Source of the DNA: Streptomyces alanosinicus | GTDB lineage: Bacteria > Actinomycetota > Actinomycetes > Streptomycetales > Streptomycetaceae | Reading direction: 5' to 3' | NCBI RefSeq assembly: GCF_014650595.1 | Contig: NZ_BMVG01000015.1 | Coordinates: forward strand, 1 to 64,000 | DNA length: 64,000 bases | Shown: one piece after another, positions 1 to 9,536 of the stretch | Layout: each line of letters begins with the position of its first letter | How positions within the stretch are numbered: the stretch's first letter is position 1 | The notes under the pieces: model-generated | Told to the model about the DNA's origin: nothing | Database searches by the model: none | What the model saw: only the letters and a program-made list of their open reading frames with translations | Translations under genes and position numbers: made by a program

Positions 1-1
1 G

Positions 2-334
2 CACTGGACCCGCCGCATGATCGAGATCCGCAAACAGAACCCCGCCTTCGGACTCGGCTCGTTCACGGAACTGACCTCGTCCAACCCGGCGGTGCTCGCC
101 TTCCTGCGCGAGTACGGCGACGACCTGGTGCTGTGCGTCAACAACTTCTCCCGCTTCGCCCAGCCGACCGAACTCGATCTGCGGACCTACGCCGGACGGC
201 ACCCGGTCGAGCTGATCGGCGGAGTGCGCTTCCCCGCCATCGGTGAGCTGCCGTACCTGCTGACCCTGCAGGGCCACGGCTTCTACTGGTTCCGGCTCAC
301 CCGAGTCGCATCCCGCATCGGCCCCCGTCACTGA
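2..334 (+). CDS. treS: Trehalose synthase / maltose alpha-D-glucosyltransferase, 3' end only
   Basis: The reading frame is already open at the left edge and gives the last 110 residues of a GH13 protein. It begins HWTRRMIEIRKQNPAFGLGS and ends in the beta-sandwich domain typical of TreS (LVLCVNNFSRFAQPTELDLR, then GFYWFRL). TreS interconverts trehalose and maltose in the cytoplasm. The catalytic part lies outside the window. Maltokinase follows after 28 bases, the usual treS-mak-glgB order of actinobacterial GlgE operons, which supports the call. The family assignment is from recalled similarity. Confidence 0.85.
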   Translation, partial: HWTRRMIEIRKQNPAFGLGSFTELTSSNPAVLAFLREYGDDLVLCVNNFSRFAQPTELDLRTYAGRHPVELIGGVRFPAIGELPYLLTLQGHGFYWFRLTRVASRIGPRH

Positions 335-362
335 GACGCCGGCGCCGAGGAAAGGACGCGTC

Positions 363-1727
363 ATGCCGAAGACCATCACCGTTCGGCCCAGAGCCGTGGC
401 CGCCTTCGACGGACCTGTTGCCTCGCTGGCCGGGCTGCTGCGCGGGTGGCTGCCGAGGCAACGCTGGTTCGCGGGCAAGGACCGGCCGGTCACCGATCTG
501 TCGCTGCTGTCCATGACCGAGCTGTTCCCGGGGTGTCTGCATCTGCTGGTGCACGCCTCGCACGCGCCCCTGCCCACGCCGGGCGGCACCCCCCTGCCGG
601 GCGACTGCTACCAGCTGCTGCTCGGGCTGCGCGAGCAGCACGCCCCGCGGCTGGAGCGGGCCTTCATCGGGCGGGCCGAGCAGGGCCCGTTCGCCGGGCT
701 CGCGGTGTACGACGCGCTGCACGACCCACGCTCGGCCCATCTGCTGCTGGAGCGGCTGCGGCAGCCCGGCACGGCGGGGCCGCTGCGGTTCGAGGCCGAC
801 CCGGGTGTCCCCGTCCCCGGCGGGCTGCCGCCGCGGCTGCTGGACGCCGAGCAGTCCAACTCCTCGATCGTGTACGGCGACGCGTACATCCTGAAGGTCT
901 TCCGCCGTATCCAGCCGGGCGTCAACCCGGACCTGGAGGTGACGGCCGCCTTGTCCGCGCAGGGCTGCACCCGGGTGCCCGCGCCGGTGGCCTGGTTCGG
1001 TACGAGTGCGCCGCAGCCGGCCACGCTGGGGGTGCTCCAGCCGTTCCTGCCGGACGCGACCGACGGCTGGACGCTGGCGCTGCGCGCGCTCGCCGCGGGC
1101 GACGACTTCACCACCGAGGCCCATGAGCTGGGCCAGGCCATGGCCGAGGTGCATCTGGCGCTGGCCGAGGCGTTCGGCCCGGCCGGACCGGGCGAGAACG
1201 GCCGTACGGCGCAGGCGATGTGCGCACGGCTGGACGCGGCCGCGCACGCCGTACCGGGCCTGCGGCCGTTCGTGCCGGGGCTGCGGGCCGCGTTCGGGGC
1301 GCTCGCCACCTGTGACACCGGGCCGCCCGCGCAGCGCATCCACGGCGATCTGCACCTCGGCCAGGTGCTGCGGGCGGGCCGCGACTGGTTCGTCATCGAC
1401 TTCGAGGGCGAGCCGTCCCGGCCGCTCGCCGAGCGGCAGGCCCCGCACTCCCCGGTGCGGGACGTGGCGGGGATGCTGCGCTCCTTCGACTACGCGGCCC
1501 GGCAGCGCCGCCCCTGGCGACCCGAGTGGGCGCGCCGCTGCCGGGAGGCGTTCTGCGCGGGCTACGCGGCCCGCGCCGGCTGGGATCCCCGCAAGAAGCA
1601 CGCGCTGCTGCGCGCGCACGAGACGGACAGGGCGGTCTACGAGGTGCTGTACGAGGCAAGACACCGGCCGGACTGGCTGCCGGTACCGATGGCGGCGATC
1701 AAGCGGCTCGCCGTGTGGGGAGGCTGA
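363..1727 (+). CDS. mak: Maltokinase (maltose-1-phosphate forming)
   Basis: This 454-residue protein is an aminoglycoside-phosphotransferase-like sugar kinase of normal maltokinase length. It carries the catalytic loop HGDLHLGQVLR (from about residue 322), the metal-binding IDFEGEP and the family signature DVAGMLRSFDYAA. Maltokinase uses ATP to turn maltose from TreS into maltose 1-phosphate, the donor for GlgE. A strong ribosome site, GAGGAAAGG (347-355), lies in front of the ATG. The stop codon sits 4 bases before the glgB ATG, so the two are probably translated together. Confidence 0.93.
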   Translation: MPKTITVRPRAVAAFDGPVASLAGLLRGWLPRQRWFAGKDRPVTDLSLLSMTELFPGCLHLLVHASHAPLPTPGGTPLPGDCYQLLLGLREQHAPRLERAFIGRAEQGPFAGLAVYDALHDPRSAHLLLERLRQPGTAGPLRFEADPGVPVPGGLPPRLLDAEQSNSSIVYGDAYILKVFRRIQPGVNPDLEVTAALSAQGCTRVPAPVAWFGTSAPQPATLGVLQPFLPDATDGWTLALRALAAGDDFTTEAHELGQAMAEVHLALAEAFGPAGPGENGRTAQAMCARLDAAAHAVPGLRPFVPGLRAAFGALATCDTGPPAQRIHGDLHLGQVLRAGRDWFVIDFEGEPSRPLAERQAPHSPVRDVAGMLRSFDYAARQRRPWRPEWARRCREAFCAGYAARAGWDPRKKHALLRAHETDRAVYEVLYEARHRPDWLPVPMAAIKRLAVWGG

Positions 1728-1731
1728 GGTC

Positions 1732-3948
1732 ATGGCCCTGCGCGACACCTCCCGGCGCGACACCGCGCTGCCCGAGACCGCCGGCCCGGTGCCGGCCCCG
1801 GCGGCCCCCCTCGACCCGGACGGCCGCGGCCGGCTGCTCGGCGGCGCCCACCACGATCCACACGCCCTGCTGGGCGCCCATCCCGTCCCGGGCGGCATCC
1901 TGTTCCGGGCGCTGCGCCCGCACGCACGGGCGGTGAGCGTGGTGGTCGACGAGGCGCGCCACCCGCTGGTGTCGGAGGGCGACGGTCTCTTCGCCGCCGT
2001 CCTGCCGTTCCCGGAGATCCCCTCGTACACGCTGCTGGTGGCGTACGACGACGTGGCGCAGGAGGTACACGATCCGTACCGCTTCCTGCCCGCTCTCGGT
2101 GAGCTGGACCTGCATCTGATCCGCGAGGGCCGGCACGAGCAGCTGTGGCAGGCGCTCGGCGCCGAGCCGATGACGCACCAGGGCGTGACCGGCACCCGCT
2201 TCACGGTGTGGGCGCCGGGCGCCCAGGGGGTGCGGGTGGCCGGGGACTTCACGTACTGGGACGGCACGCAGTACCCGATGCGTTCGCTGGGCGCGTCCGG
2301 GGTGTGGGAGCTGTTCCTGCCCGGGATCGGCGAGGGCGCCCGGTACAAGTTCGAGATCACCTCACGGCACGGCCATCGGTTCCTCAAGGCCGACCCGATG
2401 GCCCGGTGCACGGAGATGCCGCCCGACACGGCGTCGGTCGTCACGGTGTCCCGGTACGAGTGGGACGACGGGGAGTGGATGGCCCACCGGGGCGACACAC
2501 CCGTGCACCAGGCACCGTTGTCGGTGTACGAGGTGCATCTGCCGTCCTGGCGGCCCGGGCTGACGTACCGGCAGCTGGCGGACGAACTGCCCGCCTACGT
2601 CAGGGAGATGGGCTTCACGCATGTCGAGCTGATGCCGGTCGCCGGGCATCCCTTCAGCGGCTCCTGGGGCTACCAGGTCACCTCGTACTACGCGCCGACG
2701 CCCCGCCTCGGTTCCCCGGACGACTTCAAGTACCTGGTGGACGCGCTGCACCGGGCCGGCATCGGGGTCATCATGGACTGGGTGCCGGCGCACTTCCCGA
2801 AGGACGACTGGGCGCTGGCCCGGTTCGACGGGGAGCCGCTGTACGAACCCGGGGACTGGCGGCGGGCCGAGCACCCGGACTGGGGGACGTACGAGTTCGA
2901 CTTCGGCCGCACCGAGGTGCGCAACTTCCTCGTCGCCAACGCCGTGTACTGGTGCCAGGAGTTCCATATCGACGGACTGCGCGTGGACGCCGTCGCCTCG
3001 ATGCTCTACCTCGACTACTCACGGGACTCCGGCCAGTGGCAGCCGAACGTCTTCGGCGGGCGGGAGGACCTGGACGCGGTGGCCTTTCTCCAGGAGATGA
3101 ACGCCACCGTCTACCGGCGCTGCCCCGGCGTGGTGACCATCGCCGAGGAGTCCACCGCCTGGGACGGTGTCACCCGGCCGACGGACAGCGGCGGGCTCGG
3201 TTTCGGCCTGAAGTGGAACATGGGCTGGATGCACGACTCCCTGCAGTACATCCAGCACGAGCCCGTGCACCGCACATACCACCACCACGAGATGACCTTC
3301 TCGATGGTGTACGCCTACAGCGAGAACTACGTCCTGCCCATCTCCCACGACGAGGTCGTCCACGGCAAGCAGGCGCTGGTGTCCAAGATGCCCGGCGACT
3401 GGTGGCAACGGCGCGCCAACCACCGCGCCTACCTCGGCTTCATGTGGGCCCATCCGGGCAAACAGCTGTTGTTCATGGGGCAGGAGTTCGCCCAGGGCGC
3501 CGAGTGGTCGGAGGCGCACGGCCCCGAGTGGTGGCTGCTCGACGACGACTACCACTCGGCCGGCGATCACCGGGGCGTGCGGGATCTCGTACGGGATCTG
3601 AACGTCCGGTACCGGGCGACGCCGGCGCTGTGGCAGCGGGACACCGATCCGGGCGGCTTCCGGTGGGTGCTGTGCGACGCGGCCGACGACAACGTCTTCG
3701 CGTTCCTGCGCTTCGCCGCCGACGGCGCCCCGCTGCTCGCGGTGTCGAACTTCTCCCCGGTCGTCCGGCACGACTACCGGTTGTGGGTCCCGGACGGGTT
3801 CCCCCTCTGGCGGGAGGAGCTGAACACCGACGACGTCCGCTACGGCGGCAGCGGGGTCGGCAGCGCGGGGCCGCTGAAACGCGAGGAGAATGTCCTGGGG
3901 CTCACGCTCCCGCCGCTCGCCACGCTCTGGCTGGCGCCGGAGCGCTGA
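1732..3948 (+). CDS. glgB: 1,4-alpha-glucan branching enzyme
   Basis: This 738-residue GH13 enzyme introduces alpha-1,6 branches into glycogen-like glucan. An N-terminal carbohydrate-binding region (GVRVAGDFTYWDGTQYPM) is followed by the barrel motifs DWVPAHFPKD, GLRVDAVASMLY (nucleophile Asp), AEEST (acid Glu) and PISHDEVVHGK. I chose the ATG at 1732 because GGGGAGG overlaps the maltokinase stop just upstream. The open frame reaches back to 1006, but that part is antisense-like noise inside the kinase gene. It completes the treS-mak-glgB set, so the polymer is probably made from maltose 1-phosphate by GlgE. Confidence 0.95.
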   Translation: MALRDTSRRDTALPETAGPVPAPAAPLDPDGRGRLLGGAHHDPHALLGAHPVPGGILFRALRPHARAVSVVVDEARHPLVSEGDGLFAAVLPFPEIPSYTLLVAYDDVAQEVHDPYRFLPALGELDLHLIREGRHEQLWQALGAEPMTHQGVTGTRFTVWAPGAQGVRVAGDFTYWDGTQYPMRSLGASGVWELFLPGIGEGARYKFEITSRHGHRFLKADPMARCTEMPPDTASVVTVSRYEWDDGEWMAHRGDTPVHQAPLSVYEVHLPSWRPGLTYRQLADELPAYVREMGFTHVELMPVAGHPFSGSWGYQVTSYYAPTPRLGSPDDFKYLVDALHRAGIGVIMDWVPAHFPKDDWALARFDGEPLYEPGDWRRAEHPDWGTYEFDFGRTEVRNFLVANAVYWCQEFHIDGLRVDAVASMLYLDYSRDSGQWQPNVFGGREDLDAVAFLQEMNATVYRRCPGVVTIAEESTAWDGVTRPTDSGGLGFGLKWNMGWMHDSLQYIQHEPVHRTYHHHEMTFSMVYAYSENYVLPISHDEVVHGKQALVSKMPGDWWQRRANHRAYLGFMWAHPGKQLLFMGQEFAQGAEWSEAHGPEWWLLDDDYHSAGDHRGVRDLVRDLNVRYRATPALWQRDTDPGGFRWVLCDAADDNVFAFLRFAADGAPLLAVSNFSPVVRHDYRLWVPDGFPLWREELNTDDVRYGGSGVGSAGPLKREENVLGLTLPPLATLWLAPER

Positions 3949-4039
3949 ACCACAGGTGTCGGCGGCCCGTCCAGGGGCGGTCGGGTCGTACCGGCCAGGA
4001 CTGCCCGGTCGTGGCATGGACACGGAAGGGTGGCACCAG

Positions 4040-5128
4040 GTGCGCACCGTCGGAGTGGAGGAGGAACTCCTTCTGGTCGACCCGGACAGCGGCGACCCGA
4101 GGGCGCTGGCGGCTGCCGTCCTCGCCCATGTCGCCCTCGACGATCCCGGGCAGGACGTGTTCGACAAGGAGCTGTTCGGGCAGATGCTGGAGTTCGCCAC
4201 GCATCCGCAGGCGGACATGACGGAGCTGGGCGAGGAGATCGTGCGCTGCCGCAAGGAGGCGGCCCGGCACGCCGGACAGTTCGGCTGCGCGGTCGCGGCG
4301 GTGGCCACCTCCCCGCTCCCGGTCGACCCCGCGCTGACCGTGAACGACCGCTACGCGTGGCTGGCCGGCCGGTACGGGGTCGGCACCCGGGACCAGCTCG
4401 TCTGCGGATGCCATGTCCATGTCGCGGTGGAGTCCGACGACGAGGGTGTCGCGGTGCTGGACCGGCTGCGCCCCTGGCTGCCGGTGCTCGTCGCGATCAG
4501 CGCCAACTCTCCGTTCTGGCAGGGCGGTGACACCGGCTACGCCAGCTACCGCACCCGGGTGTGGGAGCGCTGGCCGTCGGCCGGCCCGACCGAGCCGTTC
4601 GTCTCCCCCGAGCGGTATCACCGCAGGGTGCGGGACATGGTGGCCACCGGTGTCATCCTGGACGAGGCCATGGCCTACTTCGACGCCCGGCTGTCCAGCC
4701 ACTGTCCGACCGTGGAGATCCGGGTGGCGGATGTGTGCCTGTGCGCGCAGACCGCCGTGCTCGTCGCCACCCTGACCCGCGCCCTGGTGGAGACGGCGGC
4801 ACGCGACTGGCGGGCCGGCCGGCCGGCGCCGGACCACAGTGTCAGCGTGCTGCGGCTGGGCGCCTGGCAGGCCGCCCGGTCCGGGCTGGAGCAGGATCTG
4901 CTCGACCCGGTGACCATGCGGCCCCGGCCCGCGCCGCGGGTGCTGCGCTCGCTGCTGGAGCACACCGGGGACGCCCTCACCGCCTGCGGCGACGCCGAGC
5001 GCGCGGAACAGGGCGTCACGGAGCTGCTGCGGCGCGGCAACGGCGCACGTCAGCAGCGCCGGCTGCTGGAGCGGGGCGGCAGCCTGCGGGACGTCGTCAC
5101 CGAGTGCGTACGGCATACGCAGGGCTGA
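4040..5128 (+). CDS. Carboxylate-amine ligase, YbdK/GCS2 family
   Basis: This protein of about 362 residues starts with the hallmark VGVEEELLLVDP of the glutamate-cysteine ligase type 2 family and contains CGCHVHV and PTVEIRVADVC. Relatives join a carboxylate to an amine using ATP; the real substrate in this branch is not known from sequence. GTG at 4040 has GGAAGGG nine bases upstream; an ATG at 4016 in the same frame is the alternative. It follows glgB by about 90 bases and may read through from that operon, but no functional tie to glucan metabolism is visible. Confidence 0.85.
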   Translation: MRTVGVEEELLLVDPDSGDPRALAAAVLAHVALDDPGQDVFDKELFGQMLEFATHPQADMTELGEEIVRCRKEAARHAGQFGCAVAAVATSPLPVDPALTVNDRYAWLAGRYGVGTRDQLVCGCHVHVAVESDDEGVAVLDRLRPWLPVLVAISANSPFWQGGDTGYASYRTRVWERWPSAGPTEPFVSPERYHRRVRDMVATGVILDEAMAYFDARLSSHCPTVEIRVADVCLCAQTAVLVATLTRALVETAARDWRAGRPAPDHSVSVLRLGAWQAARSGLEQDLLDPVTMRPRPAPRVLRSLLEHTGDALTACGDAERAEQGVTELLRRGNGARQQRRLLERGGSLRDVVTECVRHTQG

Positions 5129-5263
5129 GGGACACGCCCACGTCATCAGCCGATCACGACTTCGCCGTTCCCCGCACCGAACGCGCTCACCTCGGCTACA
5201 TTCGAGCACCGCCGACACAGAGCCGGTCGGCGGTGTGACCCTCCGTACACCCTGGAGCAGCGC

Positions 5264-7162
5264 ATGCGCGACGTCGCCCTCGCTCCCACCATTGCCCCGC
5301 CGCTCACCGGCGGCCTCGCCGACAGCGTCTTCGACACCGCCGAGCGCGACCCCACCCGGCCGGTGCTCGCGCACCGCACGGATCCCGCCGCCACGGTCTG
5401 GCGACAGATGACGGCCCTGGAGCTGCGGGACGAGGTGGTCGACCTGGCCAAGGGGCTGGTCGCCGCCGGGATCTCGCCCGGCCGGCGGGTGGCCCTGATG
5501 TCCCGCACCCGCCATGAGTGGACCGTGCTCAGCCTCGCGCTGTGGTGCGTGGGCGCGGAGGTCGTGCCCATCCATCCGGCCTCCTCGCGCGAGCAGGCCG
5601 AGTGGATCCTGCGGGACGCGGACTGTGTGGCAGTGGTGGTCGAGGACGAGCAGGCCGTCATGACCGTCGGCACGGTGTGCGCCGCGCTGCCGCGGCTGCG
5701 CCACGTCTGGCAGCTGGACGCGGGCGCGCTGCCCGAACTCGCCCGGCAGGGCACGGTCGTGCCGTACACCACCGTGGAGTCGCTGCGCCGGCTCGTGCTG
5801 CCGGACGCCACGGCGGCCATCGTCTACACCTCCGGCACCTCCGGGCGTCCCCAGGGCTGCGCGCTGAGCCACCGCGGCCTCGCCTACCCCTGCGACACGC
5901 TGCTGGCCGGCTGGGCGCACGCCGCGGCCCCGCCCGGCGAACAGCCGTCCGTGCTGGCCTTCCTGCCGTTCTCCCATGTGTACGGCATCATGATCATGCT
6001 GATGTGTGTGCGCGGCGGCGCCCTGATGGCGCACGAGCCGGAGCCGACCGAGGCGACGCTGGCGTCGGCGCTGCGCACGTTCCGGCCGACGTATCTCTAC
6101 GGCGTGCCGTCGGTGTTCGAGAGGCTCTACAAGAAGTTCCTGCGGACCGCGCAGCAGGCGGGCCGGGGTGCCCTGTTCGAGCGGGCCGCGCAGACCGCGC
6201 GCGACTTCGCCGCGGCCGAGGAGCGCCGCCGGCTGGGCAGCGGGCCGGGCCCCGGGTTCGATCTGCGGCTGCAGCACGCCCTGTACGAGCGGACGGTGTA
6301 CCGCCGGCTGCGCGCGGCGCTCGGCGGGCGGGTGCTGCGCGGCACCTCCGGCGGCTCCTCGCTCAGCCGTGAACTGACCCTGTTCTACGAGGGCATCGGG
6401 GTGGTCATCAACGACGGCTACGGCCTCACCGAGTCCTGCGGCGGGATCACCATGCAGCCGCTCGGCCGGGAGAAGTCGGGCACCGTGGGCCGGCCGCTGC
6501 CGGGTACCGTGGTCCAGGTGGCCGACGACGGGGAGATCCTGGTGCACGGCCCGTCGGTGTTCCAGGGCTATACCGGCGACGAGAGCGCGAGCCGCGCCGT
6601 GCTGCGCGGCGGCTGGCTGGCCACCGGGGACATCGGTCAGGTGGACTCCGAGGGCTATCTGACGATCACCGGGCGCAAGAAGGACATCATCGTCACCAGC
6701 GGCGGCACGAGCGTCGCCCCGGCCCCGCTGGAGCAGCGGCTGCGGATGCATCCGCTCGTCCACCAGGCGGTGGTGCTCGGCGACGACCGGCCCTGTGTCG
6801 GCGCCCTGATCACCCTGGACCCGGAGTTCCTCGCGCACTGGCGGGCCGCGCTCGCGCTCCAGGGCGACAGCCCGGCCCGGGAGACCCGTGAGGAGAACGC
6901 GCTGCGCGAGGAGATCGCACGGGCCGTGGCCTCCGCGAACAGCGCCGTCTCCCGTGCCGAGTCCATCCGGGTCTACCGGGTCCTGCCGGAGCCGTTCGCC
7001 GCGGGCAACGGGCTCCTCACCCCGTCGCTGAAGCTGCGCCGGGACGCGATCGTGCGGCACCACGCCGCCGAGATCGACGCGATGTACCAGGCGCGGTCCC
7101 GGGCCGGGCGGGGCCCCGCGGAGCCGGCGGACCGGGACGACCCGGACGACGTGTTCCGCTGA
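5264..7162 (+). CDS. Long-chain acyl-CoA synthetase-like AMP-forming ligase
   Basis: This 632-residue ANL-superfamily enzyme has the phosphate-binding loop IVYTSGTSGRPQG, the GYGLTES adenylate motif, the hinge region GDIGQVDSEGYLTITGRKKD and a C-terminal lid. It should activate a fatty or other carboxylic acid with ATP and CoA. The segment after FERLYKKF resembles the insertion of bacterial FadD15-type proteins. GGAG at 5253 precedes the ATG. The 135-base gap before it holds no recognisable gene. Substrate cannot be predicted. Confidence 0.88.
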   Translation: MRDVALAPTIAPPLTGGLADSVFDTAERDPTRPVLAHRTDPAATVWRQMTALELRDEVVDLAKGLVAAGISPGRRVALMSRTRHEWTVLSLALWCVGAEVVPIHPASSREQAEWILRDADCVAVVVEDEQAVMTVGTVCAALPRLRHVWQLDAGALPELARQGTVVPYTTVESLRRLVLPDATAAIVYTSGTSGRPQGCALSHRGLAYPCDTLLAGWAHAAAPPGEQPSVLAFLPFSHVYGIMIMLMCVRGGALMAHEPEPTEATLASALRTFRPTYLYGVPSVFERLYKKFLRTAQQAGRGALFERAAQTARDFAAAEERRRLGSGPGPGFDLRLQHALYERTVYRRLRAALGGRVLRGTSGGSSLSRELTLFYEGIGVVINDGYGLTESCGGITMQPLGREKSGTVGRPLPGTVVQVADDGEILVHGPSVFQGYTGDESASRAVLRGGWLATGDIGQVDSEGYLTITGRKKDIIVTSGGTSVAPAPLEQRLRMHPLVHQAVVLGDDRPCVGALITLDPEFLAHWRAALALQGDSPARETREENALREEIARAVASANSAVSRAESIRVYRVLPEPFAAGNGLLTPSLKLRRDAIVRHHAAEIDAMYQARSRAGRGPAEPADRDDPDDVFR

Positions 7163-7184
7163 CGTCCGTCACCGGGAGCCAGGC

Positions 7185-7236
7185 GGACGGACCGGGATCC
7201 GGAGGGACGGACCGCGATCCGGGGGGACGGACAGGC
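7185..7236. repeat. 20-bp imperfect tandem repeat, two and a half copies
   Basis: GGACGGACCGGGATCCGGAG at 7185, GGACGGACCGCGATCCGGGG at 7205 and a partial third copy (GGACGGACAGG) at 7225 follow the synthetase stop. No gene is seen here. It is probably slippage-derived. Confidence 0.7.
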
Positions 7237-7351
7237 CGCATAGGCCGCCCTGCTGCGGGGAACCCGCAGACGCAGAGAGAGTTCAGTGCGACCACCGGCC
7301 CGGCAGGAGGCTCCCCGAAGCCGCCGGCCGGCCGGAACCGGGGAATTCGAG

Positions 7352-7786
7352 ATGCCGAGGAAGCCACGTCAGGACGGGACACCGCCCGCGCAGGACGACT
7401 ACGAGCGCACTTTCTCCTTCGCCGGTGAGCTGCACAGTGTCACGGAGGCCCGGCTCGCCGCGGAGGAGTTCCTGGGCGCGCTCGCGACGCGGTCGCCGCC
7501 GGCCGCGCACGAGTACTGGGACGACATCCTGCTGGTCGTGACGGAGCTGGCCGCCAACGTGGTCCAGTACGCGCCCGGTCCGTTCGGTCTGCGGATGCGC
7601 CGCACCTTCGACGGCGTACACGTGACGATGTGCGACACGAGTACGGCCCGGCCGGAACCGCGGCCCTTCGTCCCGCGCACGGGCGTCGGCGGCATCGGCT
7701 GGCACCTGGTCCGCACGCTGTGCACGCAGGTCAGCGTCGTCGTCCACGAGGACGGCAAGGACATCCACGCGTTCCTGCCCTGGTGA
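7352..7786 (+). CDS. RsbW-like serine kinase / anti-sigma regulatory ATPase
   Basis: The 144-residue product is a stand-alone GHKL ATPase. It shows the N-box LVVTELAANVVQYA, a G1-type region at CDTS and a G2-type GVGGIGWHLV. Such proteins either sequester SigB-type sigma factors and phosphorylate anti-sigma antagonists, or act as orphan regulators, and Streptomyces has many. I start at ATG 7352 with GGGGA seven bases upstream; an in-frame GTG at 7286 would add 22 unlikely residues. The nearest sigma-factor gene is about 4 kb away at 11779, so partnership is not implied. Confidence 0.8.
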   Translation: MPRKPRQDGTPPAQDDYERTFSFAGELHSVTEARLAAEEFLGALATRSPPAAHEYWDDILLVVTELAANVVQYAPGPFGLRMRRTFDGVHVTMCDTSTARPEPRPFVPRTGVGGIGWHLVRTLCTQVSVVVHEDGKDIHAFLPW

Positions 7787-8049
7787 GGCCATGAGCCCGT
7801 GCGGAACGGCGGCCGCCCCCGGGTACCCGGCACACGCGTGCCGCGTACACGTACGACGCGTATCTGTGCGACAGCCGGTTACCGCGGCCCGTGTGGGGGC
7901 ATGCTGGTGCCCACGCGTTCGTCTGCGTGCCGCGCCCGGCTGGCGGGACGGCCCGGGGCAGGGTGGGATCGAAGGTGGTGTGCGTCGGTCCGGGGCAGGC
8001 GAGCGGCGTCGAGTCGGACCGCCTGGAGCCGCAGAAAGGGATGAACACC

Positions 8050-9417
8050 GTGACACGACCCAGGATCCTGGTGGTTGGCGCAGGCTTCGCCGGAGTCGGG
8101 TGCGTCCGCCGACTGGAGCGGAAGCTCGCTCCCGCCGAGGCCGACGTCACCCTGGTGACGCCGTACTCCTACCAGCTCTATCTCCCCCTGCTGCCCCAGG
8201 TCGCCTCCGGTGTGCTCACACCGCAGTCGATCGCCCTGAGCCTGCGCCGGAGCAAGAAGTACCGCACCCGGATCCTGCCCGGCGGGGCGATCGGGGTGGA
8301 CCTCAAGGCGAAGGTGTGTGTCGTCCGCACCATCACCGAGAAGATCGTCAACGAGCCCTACGACTATCTGGTGCTGGCCCCCGGCAGCGTGACCCGCACC
8401 TTCGACATCCCGGGGCTGACCGAGCACGCCTTCGGGATGAAGACCCTCGCCGAGGCCGCGTACATCCGCGACCACGTCATCAGCCAGCTCGATCTCGCCG
8501 ACGCCAGCGACGACCCGGCCGAACGCGCGGCGCGGTTGCAGTTCGTGGTGGTCGGCGGCGGATACGCCGGCACCGAGACCGCCGCCTGTCTGCAGCGGCT
8601 GACGCACGCGGCCGTCACCCGCTACCCGCGCCTGGACCCCGGTCTGATCAGGTGGCATCTGATCGACATCGCGCCCCGGCTCATGCCGGAGCTGGGCGAC
8701 AAACTCGGCCGCAGCGCACAGGAGATCCTGGGCCGGCGCGGCATCGAGGTGTCTCTGGGTGTGTCGATCGAGAAGGCCGCCGCCGAGGAGGTGACCTTCA
8801 CCGACGGCCGGGTGGTGCCGACGCACACGCTGATCTGGACGGCCGGTGTCGTCGCGAGCCCGCTGATCGGCACGCTCGGCGCGGAGACGGTGCGCGGCCG
8901 GCTGACGGTCACCCCGGAGATGACCCTGCCGGGCCACGACGGGGTGTTCTCGCTCGGCGACTCGGCTGCCGTACCGGACCTGGCCAAGGGCGAGGAGGGC
9001 GCGGTCTGCCCGCCCACCGCGCAGCACGCCATGCGCCAGGGCAAGAAGGTCGCCGACAACGTCATCGCGACCCTGCGGGGTCAGCCCCTGCAGCCGTACG
9101 TCCACCACGATCTGGGTCTCGTGGTCGACCTCGGCGGCAAGGACGCGGTGTCCAAACCGCTCGGCATCGAGCTGCGCGGGGTGCCGGCCCAGGCGGTGGC
9201 CCGCGGTTACCACTGGTCGGCGCTGCGCACCAACGTCGCCAAGACCCGGGTGATGACCAACTGGCTGCTGAACGCGGTCGCGGGCGACGATTTCGTACGC
9301 ACCGGCTTCCAGGCCCGCAAGCCCGCCCGGCTGAAGGACTTCGAGTTCACCGACGCGTATCTGACGCCGGAACAGGTGCGGGCCCGGGTGGAGGGGACGT
9401 CCGCGGGAAGCCCGTGA
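8050..9417 (+). CDS. Type II NADH dehydrogenase-like FAD oxidoreductase
   Basis: The protein (about 455 residues) has two nucleotide-binding folds: ILVVGAGFAGVGCVRRL at the N-terminus for FAD and FVVVGGGYAGTETAA for NAD(P)H. The second FAD contact is GVFSLGDSAAVPD. This matches the Ndh / NAD(P)-FAD oxidoreductase family, which passes electrons from NADH to quinone at the membrane. The GTG at 8050 has AAAGGG nine bases upstream; the in-frame ATG at 8041 is too close to that site. The 260 bases upstream hold no gene I can support. Confidence 0.88.
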   Translation: MTRPRILVVGAGFAGVGCVRRLERKLAPAEADVTLVTPYSYQLYLPLLPQVASGVLTPQSIALSLRRSKKYRTRILPGGAIGVDLKAKVCVVRTITEKIVNEPYDYLVLAPGSVTRTFDIPGLTEHAFGMKTLAEAAYIRDHVISQLDLADASDDPAERAARLQFVVVGGGYAGTETAACLQRLTHAAVTRYPRLDPGLIRWHLIDIAPRLMPELGDKLGRSAQEILGRRGIEVSLGVSIEKAAAEEVTFTDGRVVPTHTLIWTAGVVASPLIGTLGAETVRGRLTVTPEMTLPGHDGVFSLGDSAAVPDLAKGEEGAVCPPTAQHAMRQGKKVADNVIATLRGQPLQPYVHHDLGLVVDLGGKDAVSKPLGIELRGVPAQAVARGYHWSALRTNVAKTRVMTNWLLNAVAGDDFVRTGFQARKPARLKDFEFTDAYLTPEQVRARVEGTSAGSP

Positions 9418-9536
9418 GCCGCCCGGCCGGGAGCAGGTGATCCGGGCCGTCGTGCGATGCTGGATCGGAGATCGATTTCTGGCACGGGAGAGAGCGCGGC
9501 GGCGTGGGCACAGCGGGGCGGTCGGGACGGGTACGG

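Noticed and set aside
297..2498. Long minus-strand open frame opposite the maltokinase and glgB genes
   Set aside because: It is Arg/Gly/Pro-rich with no domain, has no ribosome site, and is the usual antisense shadow of GC-rich coding sequence with third-position bias. The same applies to other long antisense frames, such as 3902-7063 and 19854-22712.
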